From Flavobacterium oreochromis (lineage in GTDB: Bacteria; Bacteroidota; Bacteroidia; Flavobacteriales; Flavobacteriaceae), in contig NZ_CP067377.1 of the NCBI RefSeq assembly GCF_019565455.1, positions 434,001 to 498,000 on the forward strand: a stretch of DNA of 64,000 nucleotides. The letters are read 5' to 3'. Under the pieces are notes generated by a model. The model saw only the letters and a program-made list of their open reading frames with translations. It did no database searches and had not been told where the DNA came from. The position numbers and the translations under genes are program-made. Of the stretch, positions 18,356-28,092 are shown one piece after another. Positions within the stretch are counted from its first letter, which is position 1; every line of letters starts with the position of its first letter.

Positions 18356-19888
18356 ATGAATACTACTAAAACAATTCAATCGGCATTGATCTCAGTGTTC
18401 GACAAGACTGGTCTTGAACCTATTGTAAAAAAACTTCACGAACAAAATGTAGTGATTTACTCAACAGGGGGGACTGAAGAATTCATCTTAAACTTAGGAA
18501 TACCTGTTGTACCTGTAGAAGAAGTTACTGATTATCCTTCAATTTTAGGTGGACGTGTTAAAACCCTACACCCAAAGGTTTTTGGAGGTATCTTAAACCG
18601 TCAAGATAACCCAAATGACGTAGCTCAAATGCAAGAATACGAAATCCCACAGATTGACTTAGTGATAGTAGACTTATATCCTTTTGAAAAAACGGTTGCT
18701 TCAGGAGCTAGTGAGGCTGATATTATTGAAAAAATTGACATAGGAGGAATCTCATTAATAAGAGCGGGAGCTAAAAATTTTAAAGATACTGTAATTATTC
18801 CATCAGTTAACGAATATAGTTTATTATTAGAACTCATCACTAATCAAAACGGAACTACCACTTTAGAACAACGCAAAATTTTTGCGACTAAAGCTTTCAA
18901 TATTTCCTCACATTATGACTCAGCCATCTTCAATTATTTTAACAATAATCATGAAGAAACAGTTTTAAAGATCAGCGAAACAAAAGGAGAAGCATTACGT
19001 TATGGAGAAAACCCTCATCAAAAAGGTTTTTTCTTTGGAGATCTGAATAAAATGTTTGATAAATTAAACGGAAAAGAGCTCTCTTACAACAATTTATTAG
19101 ATGTAGATGCTGCTGTAAATTTAATATCTGAATTCAAAAATGACGCACCTACATTTGCTATCTTAAAACATAATAACGCATGTGGAGTAGCCACTCGTCC
19201 TACAATGAAAGAAGCTTATTTAGATGCTCTTTCAGGAGACCCTATTTCCGCTTTTGGAGGAGTATTAATTGCTAACAATAGAATTGATTTAGCAACCGCA
19301 AAAGAAATCAACAACCTTTTTTGCGAAGTAATCATAGCTCCAACTTATGACAACGAAGCAATAGAAATTCTTAAAGAAAAGAAAAACAGAATCATCCTAA
19401 TTCAAAAAGAAGTAGAACTACCAAACACTACCATTAGAACCTGTCTAAATGGAATTTTAGTTCAAGACAAAGACTTAGTAACTGATTCTCATGACATTTT
19501 AAAAACAGTAACAAAATCTACCCCAACTGAACAAGAAATAGAGGATTTATTATTTGCTTCGAAAATTTGCAAACACACTAAATCAAATACTATTGTTTTA
19601 GCTAAAAACCAACAACTATATGCTTCTGGAACAGGACAAACTTCACGTGTAGATGCCTTACGCCAAGCAATAGAAAAAGCAAAATCTTTCAACTTCAATT
19701 TAGAAGGCGCAGTAATGGCTAGCGATGCTTTTTTCCCGTTTCCTGATTGCGTAGAAATAGCAAATAATGCAGGTATTAATTCCGTTATTCAACCTGGCGG
19801 ATCAATAAAGGACGAACTAAGCATTAACTACTGCAACGAAAAAAGTATGTCTATGGTATTTACTAGCATAAGGCATTTTAAACATTAA
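18356..19888 (+). CDS. purH: bifunctional AICAR formyltransferase / IMP cyclohydrolase
   Basis: PurH catalyses the last two steps of de novo purine synthesis: formylation of AICAR with 10-formyl-THF, then cyclisation to IMP. It has 510 residues, the normal length. The N-terminal MGS-like cyclohydrolase domain (about 1-150) includes YSTGGTEEFI and GGRVKTLHPKVFGGIL; the transformylase domain includes LRYGENPHQKGFFF and the catalytic-region motif LKHNNACGVA. The C-terminus SMVFTSIRHFKH is canonical. It stands alone with its own promoter and terminator. Confidence 0.96.
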   Translation: MNTTKTIQSALISVFDKTGLEPIVKKLHEQNVVIYSTGGTEEFILNLGIPVVPVEEVTDYPSILGGRVKTLHPKVFGGILNRQDNPNDVAQMQEYEIPQIDLVIVDLYPFEKTVASGASEADIIEKIDIGGISLIRAGAKNFKDTVIIPSVNEYSLLLELITNQNGTTTLEQRKIFATKAFNISSHYDSAIFNYFNNNHEETVLKISETKGEALRYGENPHQKGFFFGDLNKMFDKLNGKELSYNNLLDVDAAVNLISEFKNDAPTFAILKHNNACGVATRPTMKEAYLDALSGDPISAFGGVLIANNRIDLATAKEINNLFCEVIIAPTYDNEAIEILKEKKNRIILIQKEVELPNTTIRTCLNGILVQDKDLVTDSHDILKTVTKSTPTEQEIEDLLFASKICKHTKSNTIVLAKNQQLYASGTGQTSRVDALRQAIEKAKSFNFNLEGAVMASDAFFPFPDCVEIANNAGINSVIQPGGSIKDELSINYCNEKSMSMVFTSIRHFKH

Positions 19889-19912
19889 AATAAACATTAA
19901 AAACATACTTTT

Positions 19913-19950
19913 AACACCTTGTTGATTAAAATCAGCAAGGTGTTTTCTTT
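19913..19950 (+). terminator. rho-independent terminator after purH
   Basis: A 15-bp stem (AACACCTTGTTGATT with AATCAGCAAGGTGTT, one G-U pair) with a two-base loop is followed by TTTTCTTTT. Confidence 0.8.
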
Positions 19951-20021
19951 TAAATAGTAACTTTAACTTTTTACTAACAATATATGTAACTATAAATGCA
20001 AATTATTTCCCACATATAAAC

Positions 20022-20029
20022 TAATTTTG
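20022..20029 (+). promoter_or_regulatory. candidate promoter -7 element upstream of the peroxiredoxin gene
   Basis: TAATTTTG fits TAnnTTTG, but it is about 240 bases before the ATG and lacks a clear TTG partner. The rest of 19951-20268 has no ORF or structure that I can support. Confidence 0.35.
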
Positions 20030-20268
20030 CAACACCCTAAATACTCCTTATACTTTTCTTAGTCTAAGAAATCATACCATTTGATTCCTTAGCACATACT
20101 TACATATTAGTAATGAAAGCAAAACAACTAATATGACAAACCACAAACACCAAAAAAAGCAAAGTTTATACTTCATAAAAGTATATACTTCAAGTATTCC
20201 TAATTTATCCACTCAAACAATAAAACAAAATAACATTAATACTTTTAAATTTTAAAACTAGATTAACT

Positions 20269-20918
20269 ATGATATTAATTGACAAAGAATTCCCAAGTAT
20301 TACCGTAAAAACAATTCAAAAAAATAAAGGTATATCAGAAGTGAACTTATTTGAACTAGCAAAAAAGAAAATAAAAAAATATTACTATTTTTCTACCCAA
20401 AAGATTTCACATATGTATGCCCTACTGAATTATTTGCTTTTCAGGAACTATGTAAAGAACTTGAAGAAAGAAATGTATTATTATTTGGTGCATCATGTGA
20501 TACAACAGAAACACACGATGCTTGGTTACAAACAGATGCTACCGAAGGAGGAATCAAAGGAATCACTTATCCATTAATCTCCGATTCTAACAGAAATCTT
20601 TCAAGTATATTAGGAATATTAGACGGCAAAAAAAGCACAGAAAACAATTACGAAGTTACTTTAAATGACAACATTAGCTATAGAGCTACCTATTTAATAA
20701 ACGAAAATGGAATTGTATTTCACCAAAGTTTAAATAACATGTCACTAGGTAGAAACGTATTAGAATTCATGCGATTAATAGATGGTTATACGAGCATACA
20801 AGAAACAGGTGAAGTTTGTCCTGCAAACTGGGAAAAAGGGAAAGAAACTTTCAAAAATGACAGAATTAGTACAGCTAAATACTTATCACGATTACTAAGC
20901 AAACAATTCTCTAACTAA
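20269..20918 (+). CDS. 2-Cys peroxiredoxin (AhpC/Prx1 type), frame interrupted once
   Basis: This thiol peroxidase reduces hydrogen peroxide and alkyl hydroperoxides. Corrected for one missing A in the run at 20373-20379, the protein is about 217 residues: MILIDKEFPSITVKTIQKNK, then ILLFFYPKDFTYVCPTELFA with the peroxidatic Cys in VCPTE, GASCDTTETHDAWLQTD, and the resolving Cys in EVCPANW. The C-terminus is LLSKQFSN. Both active cysteines and all conserved flanking residues survive on either side of the break, so a sequence error is more likely than decay. A perfect palindromic terminator follows. Confidence 0.85.
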
Positions 20919-20922
20919 AAAT

Positions 20923-20962
20923 AAAAAATGCGTTAAAAAATTTTTTAACGCATTTTTTATTT
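20923..20962 (+). terminator. rho-independent terminator, 36-base perfect palindrome
   Basis: AAAAAATGCGTTAAAAAA at 20923-20940 is followed immediately by its exact complement at 20941-20958. It separates the peroxiredoxin from the mreB operon and could work in both directions. Confidence 0.8.
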
Positions 20963-20985
20963 TCATATTAACCAAAATATTTTCA

Positions 20986-20993
20986 TACTTTTG
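20986..20993 (+). promoter_or_regulatory. promoter -7 element for the mreB operon
   Basis: TACTTTTG matches TAnnTTTG, 46 bases before the mreB ATG and directly after the upstream terminator. No clear TTG is seen at -33. Confidence 0.55.
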
Positions 20994-21039
20994 CAACTTA
21001 GTATATTCTATAAAAACTGAGTAACCCTTAAAAGGAAAT

Positions 21040-22068
21040 ATGGGATTTTTTGATTTTATGACTGAGGACATCGCAATTGACCTTGGTACCGCAAACACGC
21101 TAATTATACACAACGATAAAGTTGTTATCGATAGTCCTTCCATAGTAGCACGTGACCGCATATCTGGCAAAATTATTGCTGTAGGCAAAGAAGCTAATAT
21201 GATGCAAGGGAAAACCCACGAAAATATAAAAACAATCCGTCCTTTAAAAGATGGTGTTATTGCAGACTTTGATGCTTCCGAGCAAATGATTAAAATGCTC
21301 ATTAGAAGCATTCCTGCATTACAAAAAAAATTATTCACTCCTGCTCTACGTATGGTAATTTGTATCCCATCAGGAATAACAGAAGTAGAAATGCGCGCAG
21401 TAAAAGAATCTGCAGAACGTGTAAATGGTAAAGAAGTATACTTAATACACGAGCCAATGGCTGCTGCTATAGGTATTGGCTTAGATATCATGCAACCAAA
21501 AGGAAACATGATTGTAGATATAGGAGGAGGGACAACTGAAATTGCTGTAATTGCATTAGGAGGTATTGTTTGCGATAAATCAGTAAAAATTGCGGGTGAC
21601 GTATTTACTAATGACATCATCTATTACATGCGTACACAACACAACCTTTTCGTAGGAGAAACTACTGCTGAAAAGATAAAAATTGAAATAGGAGCAGCTA
21701 TAGAAAACTTAGACTCACCACCTGATGACATGTCTGTCCAAGGTCGTGATTTATTAACAGGTAAACCTAAACAAGTAGAGGTTTCATATCGTGAAATAGC
21801 TAAGGCTCTTGATAAATCTATTCAACGTATTGAAGATGCTATTATGGAAACTTTATCACAAACTCCTCCAGAGTTAGCAGCAGATATATACAACACAGGT
21901 ATTTATTTAGCAGGAGGTGGCTCTATGTTAAGAGGATTAGATAAACGTATTTCACAAAAAACAGATTTACCCGTTTTTATTGCAGAAGATCCTTTAAGAG
22001 CTGTAGTTAGAGGAACAGGTATGACTCTTAAAAACTTAAATAGATTTCGTAGCATTTTAATAAAATAA
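21040..22068 (+). CDS. mreB: rod shape-determining protein MreB
   Basis: MreB is the bacterial actin whose membrane-bound filaments guide the elongasome. It has 342 residues, standard length. Actin-fold nucleotide-binding motifs are clear: DLGTANTLI (about residues 12-20), IVDIGGGTTEIAVIALGG (about 157-174) and LAGGGSMLRGLDKRI near the C-terminus. The N-terminal MGFFDFMTEDIAIDLG matches the family. It leads a five-gene cluster with mreC, mreD, the elongation transpeptidase and rodA, all on the same strand. Confidence 0.97.
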   Translation: MGFFDFMTEDIAIDLGTANTLIIHNDKVVIDSPSIVARDRISGKIIAVGKEANMMQGKTHENIKTIRPLKDGVIADFDASEQMIKMLIRSIPALQKKLFTPALRMVICIPSGITEVEMRAVKESAERVNGKEVYLIHEPMAAAIGIGLDIMQPKGNMIVDIGGGTTEIAVIALGGIVCDKSVKIAGDVFTNDIIYYMRTQHNLFVGETTAEKIKIEIGAAIENLDSPPDDMSVQGRDLLTGKPKQVEVSYREIAKALDKSIQRIEDAIMETLSQTPPELAADIYNTGIYLAGGGSMLRGLDKRISQKTDLPVFIAEDPLRAVVRGTGMTLKNLNRFRSILIK

Positions 22069-22131
22069 GATCTGATATCTTATTTTATTAAAAGCTTAAC
22101 ATAGTATAACAACCTTTACTATTATTTTACG

Positions 22132-22962
22132 ATGCAGCAAATTCTAAATTTCATCATAAAAAACAGCAACCGATTGCTGTTTTTGCTGCTTTTGGTAATT
22201 TCGTTAACGCTTACCATTCAATCGCATTCCTATCACAGAAGTCAAATGGTAAATTCTGCCAATGCAGTTACGGGAAATGTCTATGAAAAAGTAAATGAAG
22301 TAGAAACTTATTTCAGTTTACAAGATCAAAATGATAAATTAGCAAAGGAGAATGCCTATCTAAGAACATTACTCTTCAATAAAAAAGATAGTACCTTAAC
22401 CCTACCAAAAGATTCTGTTAAAGGATATGACAAACTTGATGTTATACAATCTAAAGTTGTCAATAATTCCTACAATAAAACTGAAAATTATCTAACCATT
22501 AATTCTGGATCCATAAAAGGAGTAAAACCAGACATGGGAGTTATTAGTAGCGAAGGTATAGTAGGGGTCATTGAAAAAACATCTCCTAATTACGCTACTG
22601 TAATTAGTGTATTAAATTTAAAATCTAAAATAAATGCTAAAGTTAAAAGAACAAATCATTTTGGTTCTTTAATCTGGAAAGCAAAAAATGCAGGTTATGC
22701 GCAACTAATTGAAATACCTCGATTAGCTAGTGTAAAAAAAGGAGATACTATCGTAACAGGTGGTCGCTCAACTATTTTTCCCGAAAACATACCAGTAGGT
22801 ATTATTGACCGTATCTATATGGATACAGAAACCAATTATTACACCCTAGATGTTCGCTTATTTACAGATATGACCAATCTAAACCATGTGTACATAATTA
22901 AAAACAAAGATGCCATTGAAATTAATAAACTGGAAGCTGAAACAGTAAAAAAAGATGAATAG
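22132..22962 (+). CDS. mreC: rod shape-determining protein MreC
   Basis: MreC is a bitopic inner-membrane protein that activates the PBP2-RodA synthase. It has 276 residues: a short cytoplasmic start, one transmembrane helix (RLLFLLLLVISLTLTIQ, about 14-30), a coiled coil (about 48-80, EVETYFSLQDQNDKLAKENA), then the double beta-barrel domain with NSGSIKGVKPDMGVISSEGI and GDTIVTGGRSTIFPENIPVG. Its last eight bases overlap the start of mreD, suggesting translational coupling. Confidence 0.94.
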   Translation: MQQILNFIIKNSNRLLFLLLLVISLTLTIQSHSYHRSQMVNSANAVTGNVYEKVNEVETYFSLQDQNDKLAKENAYLRTLLFNKKDSTLTLPKDSVKGYDKLDVIQSKVVNNSYNKTENYLTINSGSIKGVKPDMGVISSEGIVGVIEKTSPNYATVISVLNLKSKINAKVKRTNHFGSLIWKAKNAGYAQLIEIPRLASVKKGDTIVTGGRSTIFPENIPVGIIDRIYMDTETNYYTLDVRLFTDMTNLNHVYIIKNKDAIEINKLEAETVKKDE

Positions 22963-23461
22963 TACACTAATATCAAATATAGTTCGTTTTATACTGCTCG
23001 TTGCGGTTCAGGTAGTTGTTTTCAACAAAATAAATTTATTTGGTTTTATCAACCCTTTTCCTTACATCCTATTTATACTATTATACCCTGTTAACACGAA
23101 TCAAGCAGGACTACTAGTAAGCAGCTTTTTATTAGGTCTTTCTGTAGATTATTTTGAAAATTCAGGAGGTGTTCATGCTACCGCTTGCTTAGTATTAGCT
23201 TATTTAAGACCTAGTTTTTTTAAATTTGCATTCGGATTAAGTTATGAATACCAAACAATACGAATAAATGACCGTTTATCTCCAGAACGATTCACCTTCA
23301 TTCTAATTTCTATTATAACGCATCACATAGTTTTATTTACACTCGAATTTTTTAAATTTATCTTTATGCTTGATGCTCTTATACGTACATTGTGTGCTTC
23401 TCTATTTACATTAATAGTAAGCATCATATTCATTTATTTATTTAAGCCTAGTAAACATTAA
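22955..23461 (+). CDS. mreD: rod shape-determining protein MreD
   Basis: This small polytopic inner-membrane protein of the elongasome has 168 residues with five or six predicted membrane segments (for example IVRFILLVAVQVVVF at the N-terminus and TLIVSIIFIYLF at the C-terminus). Family sequence conservation is low, but the charged/hydrophobic pattern around FGFINPFPYILFILLYPVNT and the position between mreC and the PBP2 gene make the call safe. It overlaps mreC by eight bases and is followed after three bases by the PBP2 gene. Confidence 0.9.
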   Translation: MNSTLISNIVRFILLVAVQVVVFNKINLFGFINPFPYILFILLYPVNTNQAGLLVSSFLLGLSVDYFENSGGVHATACLVLAYLRPSFFKFAFGLSYEYQTIRINDRLSPERFTFILISIITHHIVLFTLEFFKFIFMLDALIRTLCASLFTLIVSIIFIYLFKPSKH

Positions 23462-23464
23462 AAA

Positions 23465-25414
23465 ATGAGAAAGCTTCTTTTACCAGGTATGGTCATAACT
23501 GCTGCTATACTGATTATAGCAAGGCTTTTTTATTTACAAGTAATAGATGATGAACTGAAACTAAAATCAGAAAATATATCTATTAAAATTAAATATGATT
23601 ATCCAGAAAGAGGATATATATACGATCGTAATGGCAATTTACTCGTAGCTAACCAACCTTCTTATGATATCATGGTTGTTCCTAGAGAAGTAAAAAAACT
23701 AGATACTATTGAATTTTGTAAACTGTTAAACATTACAAAACAAGACTTTCTTAAACGATTAGAAAAAGCCGTTATATACTCCCCTCTTCTACCTTCTGTT
23801 TTCATGGGACAGTTGAACAAAATGGAATATGCTGCCTTTCAAGAAAAAGAACGAAAGTTTGATGGTTTTTATATTCAGAAACGTTCTTTAAGAGACTATC
23901 AATTTCACCACGGAGCTAATATTTTTGGTTTTATAACACAGGCTAACGAATCTAAAATAGCCAAAAATCCTTATTATAAAAGTGGTGATTTATTAGGCAA
24001 ACAAGGAGTAGAAGAAATGTATGAAGAAATTCTTCGAGGTCAAAAAGGGGTAAAACACATTCAACGCGATCGATTCAACCGTGAAATAGGACTTTATAAA
24101 GAAGGCAAATACGATACCATAGCAATTCAAGGTAAAGATATCACCTTAACTATTGATTCAAAGCTTCAAGAATATGGAGAACTTTTAATGAAAAACAAAA
24201 GAGGTGGAATCATTGCAATCGAACCTAAAACAGGTGAAATTTTATGTTTGGTTACAGCTCCTACCTATGACCCTGCTATTTTAGTCGGTCGTCAGCGTTC
24301 AAGGAATTACACAAAATTATACAATGATTCATTAGCAAAACCCCTATATGACAGAAGTTTATTAGCGGAATATCCTCCTGGATCCCCTTTTAAAATCTTA
24401 ACTGCTTTAGTTGGGCTACAATCAGGCGCAATAAACACAGAAACAGCTGTTGGATGCCACCATGGATTCAGCTATGGTCGTAGATTTATGCGTTGTCATT
24501 GTGGAGGTGGCGTTAGAAAATTGCATATGGGAATTGCAAAATCATGTAATGCGTACTTTGGAACTGCTTATTTAAGAACCCTTGGAGCGTTTCCTAATGC
24601 TTCTAAAGGAGTGGATTATTGGAGTGATCATCTAAAAAGTTTTGGATTAGGACAATTCATGGGATATGATCTACCTACAGGAAGAAAAGGAAATATCCCC
24701 AACTCTAAAACATACGAACGCTACTACCCTAATGGAAGTTTAAAATCAACCATGATTGTTTCTAATTCCATTGGACAAGGTGAAATACTTATGACCCCTA
24801 TTCAACTAGCTAATATGATGGCAACGATTGCTAATAGAGGTTATTACTACACACCTCATATTATTAAAAAAATTAAAGGACAACAAATTGATGCTAAATT
24901 TAGGACTAAACATACAACAACTATAAACAAAAAACATTTCCCTCCTGTAATTGAAGGATTAGCCGAAGTATTTAAAACTGGTACTGCTTATTTTCTAGGT
25001 ATAGAAGGAATTGAAATCTGTGGAAAAACAGGTACTGCAGAAAATTTTACTCGAATAAATGGAAAGAAAGTTCAATTAGAAGATCACTCTATATTCGTTG
25101 CTTTTGCTCCTAAAAACAATCCTAAAATTGCCATTGCTGTTTTTGTTGAAAATGGAGGTTATGGAGCTACTATTGCTGGACCAATCACTTCTCTAATGAT
25201 TGAAAAATATTTAAAAGGAAAAATCACCAACAAATTTAGAGAAGAAAACATTATTAATAGGAGCCTTCAACATCAATACAATAAATTCACTAGAAAATAT
25301 ATTGATTCTATGTACAGAATTAGGTTACGAAAAGATTCCTTAAATAGAATCAAAGCAAAACAGAAACTTGATTCATTAGAAAAAACTACTAACCCAGCTA
25401 CAAAAACAAATTAA
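23465..25414 (+). CDS. mrdA: penicillin-binding protein 2 (elongation transpeptidase)
   Basis: This monofunctional class B PBP cross-links peptidoglycan during cell elongation. It has 649 residues: an N-terminal membrane anchor (LLLPGMVITAAILIIARLFY), a dimerisation domain, then the transpeptidase domain. The active-site motifs are all present: SxxK in PPGSPFKILTALVG, SxN in KSCNAYFGTAY and KTGT in CGKTGTAENF. A long charged C-terminal tail (about 590-649) lies beyond the catalytic domain. The stop overlaps the rodA start (TAATG), consistent with a coupled PBP2-RodA pair. Confidence 0.95.
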   Translation: MRKLLLPGMVITAAILIIARLFYLQVIDDELKLKSENISIKIKYDYPERGYIYDRNGNLLVANQPSYDIMVVPREVKKLDTIEFCKLLNITKQDFLKRLEKAVIYSPLLPSVFMGQLNKMEYAAFQEKERKFDGFYIQKRSLRDYQFHHGANIFGFITQANESKIAKNPYYKSGDLLGKQGVEEMYEEILRGQKGVKHIQRDRFNREIGLYKEGKYDTIAIQGKDITLTIDSKLQEYGELLMKNKRGGIIAIEPKTGEILCLVTAPTYDPAILVGRQRSRNYTKLYNDSLAKPLYDRSLLAEYPPGSPFKILTALVGLQSGAINTETAVGCHHGFSYGRRFMRCHCGGGVRKLHMGIAKSCNAYFGTAYLRTLGAFPNASKGVDYWSDHLKSFGLGQFMGYDLPTGRKGNIPNSKTYERYYPNGSLKSTMIVSNSIGQGEILMTPIQLANMMATIANRGYYYTPHIIKKIKGQQIDAKFRTKHTTTINKKHFPPVIEGLAEVFKTGTAYFLGIEGIEICGKTGTAENFTRINGKKVQLEDHSIFVAFAPKNNPKIAIAVFVENGGYGATIAGPITSLMIEKYLKGKITNKFREENIINRSLQHQYNKFTRKYIDSMYRIRLRKDSLNRIKAKQKLDSLEKTTNPATKTN

Positions 25415-26670
25415 TGAAAAATCAAAGTGTTGGAAAAAATATTGACTGGATTACAGTATTAATTTATATCCTCTTAGTACTAATTGGATGGGCTAACATC
25501 TATTCAGCTGATGTAACTCCTGATTCTAATTATATTTTTGATATCACTCAAAACTATGGCAAACAATTAATATTCATTGCATTTACTGTTTTTGTAATTA
25601 TAGTAGTCCTATCCATTGAAGCTAAGTTTTACGAACGTTTTTCAAGTGTACTCTACGGAATTTCATTATTAGCCCTAATAGGATTATTTGTAGCAGGTAA
25701 AACTATTGCTGGACAAAGATGTTGGTATGCTATAGGTTCATTTACACTACAGCCCTCTGAGTTTGCTAAATCAGCCACTGCTTTAGCATTAGCTAAATTT
25801 TTAAGTGATAGTCAAATTAATTTAAAAAATTTCAACCATCAATTATTAGGATTAGCCATTCTTTTTATTCCTGTAGGTCTTATTATGCTACAACCAGACG
25901 CAGGTAGTGCGCTTATATTTATTACAATGATTTTTGTACTTAATAGAGAAGGCTTACCTTCTTGGTATTTATGGAGTGGCGTAGGCGCAGTTATACTTTT
26001 TATTATGTCACTATTACTAAAACCACAATACGTAGTCTTAATTTCATTAATAGGAGTAATTCTTCATTTTTACAAATCAAAACCAGTAAAAAGAAATATA
26101 GTCGCTAGCTCAATTGTTTTTTTACTAATGGCAGGCTTTAGCATATCTGTAAACTATGTTTTTGAAAATGTATTCCAACAACATCATCGAGACCGTTTTA
26201 ACATCCTTTTAGGAAAAGAAGTTGATTTAACAGGAATAGGCTACAATACAAACCAATCTGAAATAGCTATTGGTTCTGGAGGTTTATTAGGAAAAGGCTG
26301 GTTAGAAGGTACTCAAACAAAAGGTAACTTTGTCCCTGAACAGCACACTGATTATATTTTCACGACTGTTGGGGAAGAATGGGGCTTCGTTGGATCAACC
26401 GTAGTGGTACTCTTATTTGCTGGATTATTACTCCGCATTTTATACTTAGCAGAAAACCAACGTACAAAATTTAGTCGTATTTATGGGTATGGAGTTGCAT
26501 CCGTATTATTCACTCACTTTTTTGTAAATATAGCTATGGTTATTGGTATCTTCCCTACTATCGGAGTTCCTCTACCTTTCCTATCATATGGAGGTTCTAG
26601 TTTATGGGCTTTTACTATCTTACTCTTTATTTTCTTGAAAATGGACGCTAACAAAGTAAATGAGTGGTAA
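25414..26670 (+). CDS. rodA: peptidoglycan glycosyltransferase RodA (SEDS family)
   Basis: RodA polymerises lipid II into glycan strands together with PBP2. It has 418 residues with about ten membrane segments. SEDS signatures include AGQRCWYAIGSFTLQPSEFA (about residues 98-117), the catalytic-loop region around LEGTQTKGNFVPEQHTDYIF and the family signature GVPLPFLSYGGSS near the C-terminus. It is the last gene of the mreB operon and converges on a nuclease gene with only 4 bases between the stops. Confidence 0.95.
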   Translation: MKNQSVGKNIDWITVLIYILLVLIGWANIYSADVTPDSNYIFDITQNYGKQLIFIAFTVFVIIVVLSIEAKFYERFSSVLYGISLLALIGLFVAGKTIAGQRCWYAIGSFTLQPSEFAKSATALALAKFLSDSQINLKNFNHQLLGLAILFIPVGLIMLQPDAGSALIFITMIFVLNREGLPSWYLWSGVGAVILFIMSLLLKPQYVVLISLIGVILHFYKSKPVKRNIVASSIVFLLMAGFSISVNYVFENVFQQHHRDRFNILLGKEVDLTGIGYNTNQSEIAIGSGGLLGKGWLEGTQTKGNFVPEQHTDYIFTTVGEEWGFVGSTVVVLLFAGLLLRILYLAENQRTKFSRIYGYGVASVLFTHFFVNIAMVIGIFPTIGVPLPFLSYGGSSLWAFTILLFIFLKMDANKVNEW

Positions 26671-26689
26671 TTATTTAAAAACACCACTC
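26662..26689. terminator. possible bidirectional terminator between rodA and the nuclease gene
   Basis: GAGTGGT at 26662-26668 pairs with ACCACTC at 26683-26689 around an A/T-rich loop. The hairpin overlaps both stop codons of this convergent pair. The stem is only seven pairs. Confidence 0.4.
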
Positions 26690-27456
26690 TTTATAAGTTT
26701 TACTTTTTTCTATAGTCTCTTCCAATTCATTTGAAAGCTTTGGAAAAAAATCAATTCCTGTTAGGTCTTCTATTTCATTAATTGAAACAACGAATTCATA
26801 AAGTGGTCGACCTGAATCTTGATGGGGAATTAAAAAAGCAATACTTTTGTATTGAGGGCCTTTTTATTTAATATTATTTTATAAAAATAATCAGGTACTG
26901 TAACATTTTCTCTTCCTATATGTTTTAGTTTACCAGATAAAACCCCTCCTGTGATAACATATAATCCATCATATTTTTTTGCCCAATAACGCGTTTTTTG
27001 TTCCAAACGATTCCATATTCCTGCATTAAAATTATTTTTTTGAGGTGTAATATTAGAAGTATAAAATGTTTCTTCAAAAGCATTCTTTGAAAACCTTCTA
27101 TCTCCTGCAGGGCATAAATGTCCACGATCATATCCTGAACGAATATAATTTTTCCAATTAGCAGATCCACTTTTTACCATTGGATCATTTACAAAATAAG
27201 GTCTTTTATGATTTATATGTACCACATCTTCACGTTTTAATTGATATGCTACCCATTCAGCTTGTTCATCCTTTTCACTATATGAAAGAGTATAATATTT
27301 ATGATGTATAACTTGACCTGTTTTCGATGTTGGCAATAAAAAGCTCGAATTATCTTCTTTATTTAGTAAATTATGTACTTCTAATTTCTCTTCCTTTTTA
27401 CAACTTAAAATTAGAAATTCAAATAATAAAAAAGTAATTAAAAATCGTGTCTTCAT
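26675..27456 (-). CDS. DNA/RNA non-specific endonuclease, lipoprotein, frame interrupted once
   Basis: This is a beta-beta-alpha-metal nuclease of the NucA/Serratia type. The N-terminus MKTRFLITFLLFEFLILSC is a lipoprotein signal, so the enzyme is probably tethered outside the cytoplasm. The catalytic motif DRGH is in SGYDRGHLCPAGDRR (about residues 108-122), with the metal-binding asparagine region in ITPQKNNFNAGIWNRLEQ. Translation breaks in the T run at 26861-26865; one added base continues to GPQYKSIAFLIPHQDSGRPL and a natural stop at 26675, for about 260 residues. Likely roles are nutrient scavenging of nucleic acids or degradation of foreign DNA. Confidence 0.85.
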
Positions 27457-27530
27457 ATTTTTTAAAATAATATTTGTAAATTTAATAACCCTAAATAAAT
27501 AAAATAGGACCTAATTCTAAAAAAATCATT

Positions 27531-28092
27531 ATGAACTTAAAATTTATTTATTCAGGAGTATTTATTCTTACATGTTTAGGAATTCAAGCACAAGAAAACA
27601 TACTATCTGAAACTGAAAAACAATTAATTCTAAAAAAAGAGGATTCTATTTCTAAGGTAAAAGCAAGTGAACTACATGCTCAAAAAATAGCCGAAAAAGA
27701 AGCTAAAAAAATAGCAAAAGAAAAGAAAAAGCTCTAAAGGCTGAAAAAGCTGAAAAAGAAGCAGAAGCTGATCGAATTAAAGAAGAACAACGCAAAATAG
27801 AGCAATTAGAAAAAGATAAAAAAAGATGGAAAAACAGCTTGAAAAAGCTGAAAAAGAACGAAAAAAAATAGAAGAGGCTAAAAAAGATTTGGCAAAAGCA
27901 CGAAATAAGCAAGAAAACCTCTACCAAGATATTGAAAAAGAACAAAAAAAATTTGATAAACTTAACCAAAAAGGAAAATTATCCCCAGTAGACATTGAAA
28001 AATGGACTAAAAAAATAGAAAAAATGCGTGAAAAAGCAGCTAACCAAGATAAGAAAGTCAAGAAAGCTGAACATGAATTGGAAAAACTATAA
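27531..28092 (+). CDS. secreted coiled-coil protein of unknown function, frame interrupted twice
   Basis: A signal peptide (MNLKFIYSGVFILTCLGIQA) is followed by roughly 165 residues almost entirely of Lys, Glu, Ala and Arg in heptad-like order, so the mature protein should be a long periplasmic coiled coil. The frame is broken in A runs at 27726-27730 and 27818-27824; adding one A to each yields a single protein of about 187 residues ending KKVKKAEHELEKL. No catalytic motif is visible. It converges with, and overlaps by six bases, the GHMP kinase gene. Confidence 0.7.

Noticed and set aside
27703..27969. Minus-strand ORF rich in Phe and Ser opposite the coiled-coil gene
   Set aside because: It is the complement of Lys/Glu-rich A-rich codons, a typical shadow frame.
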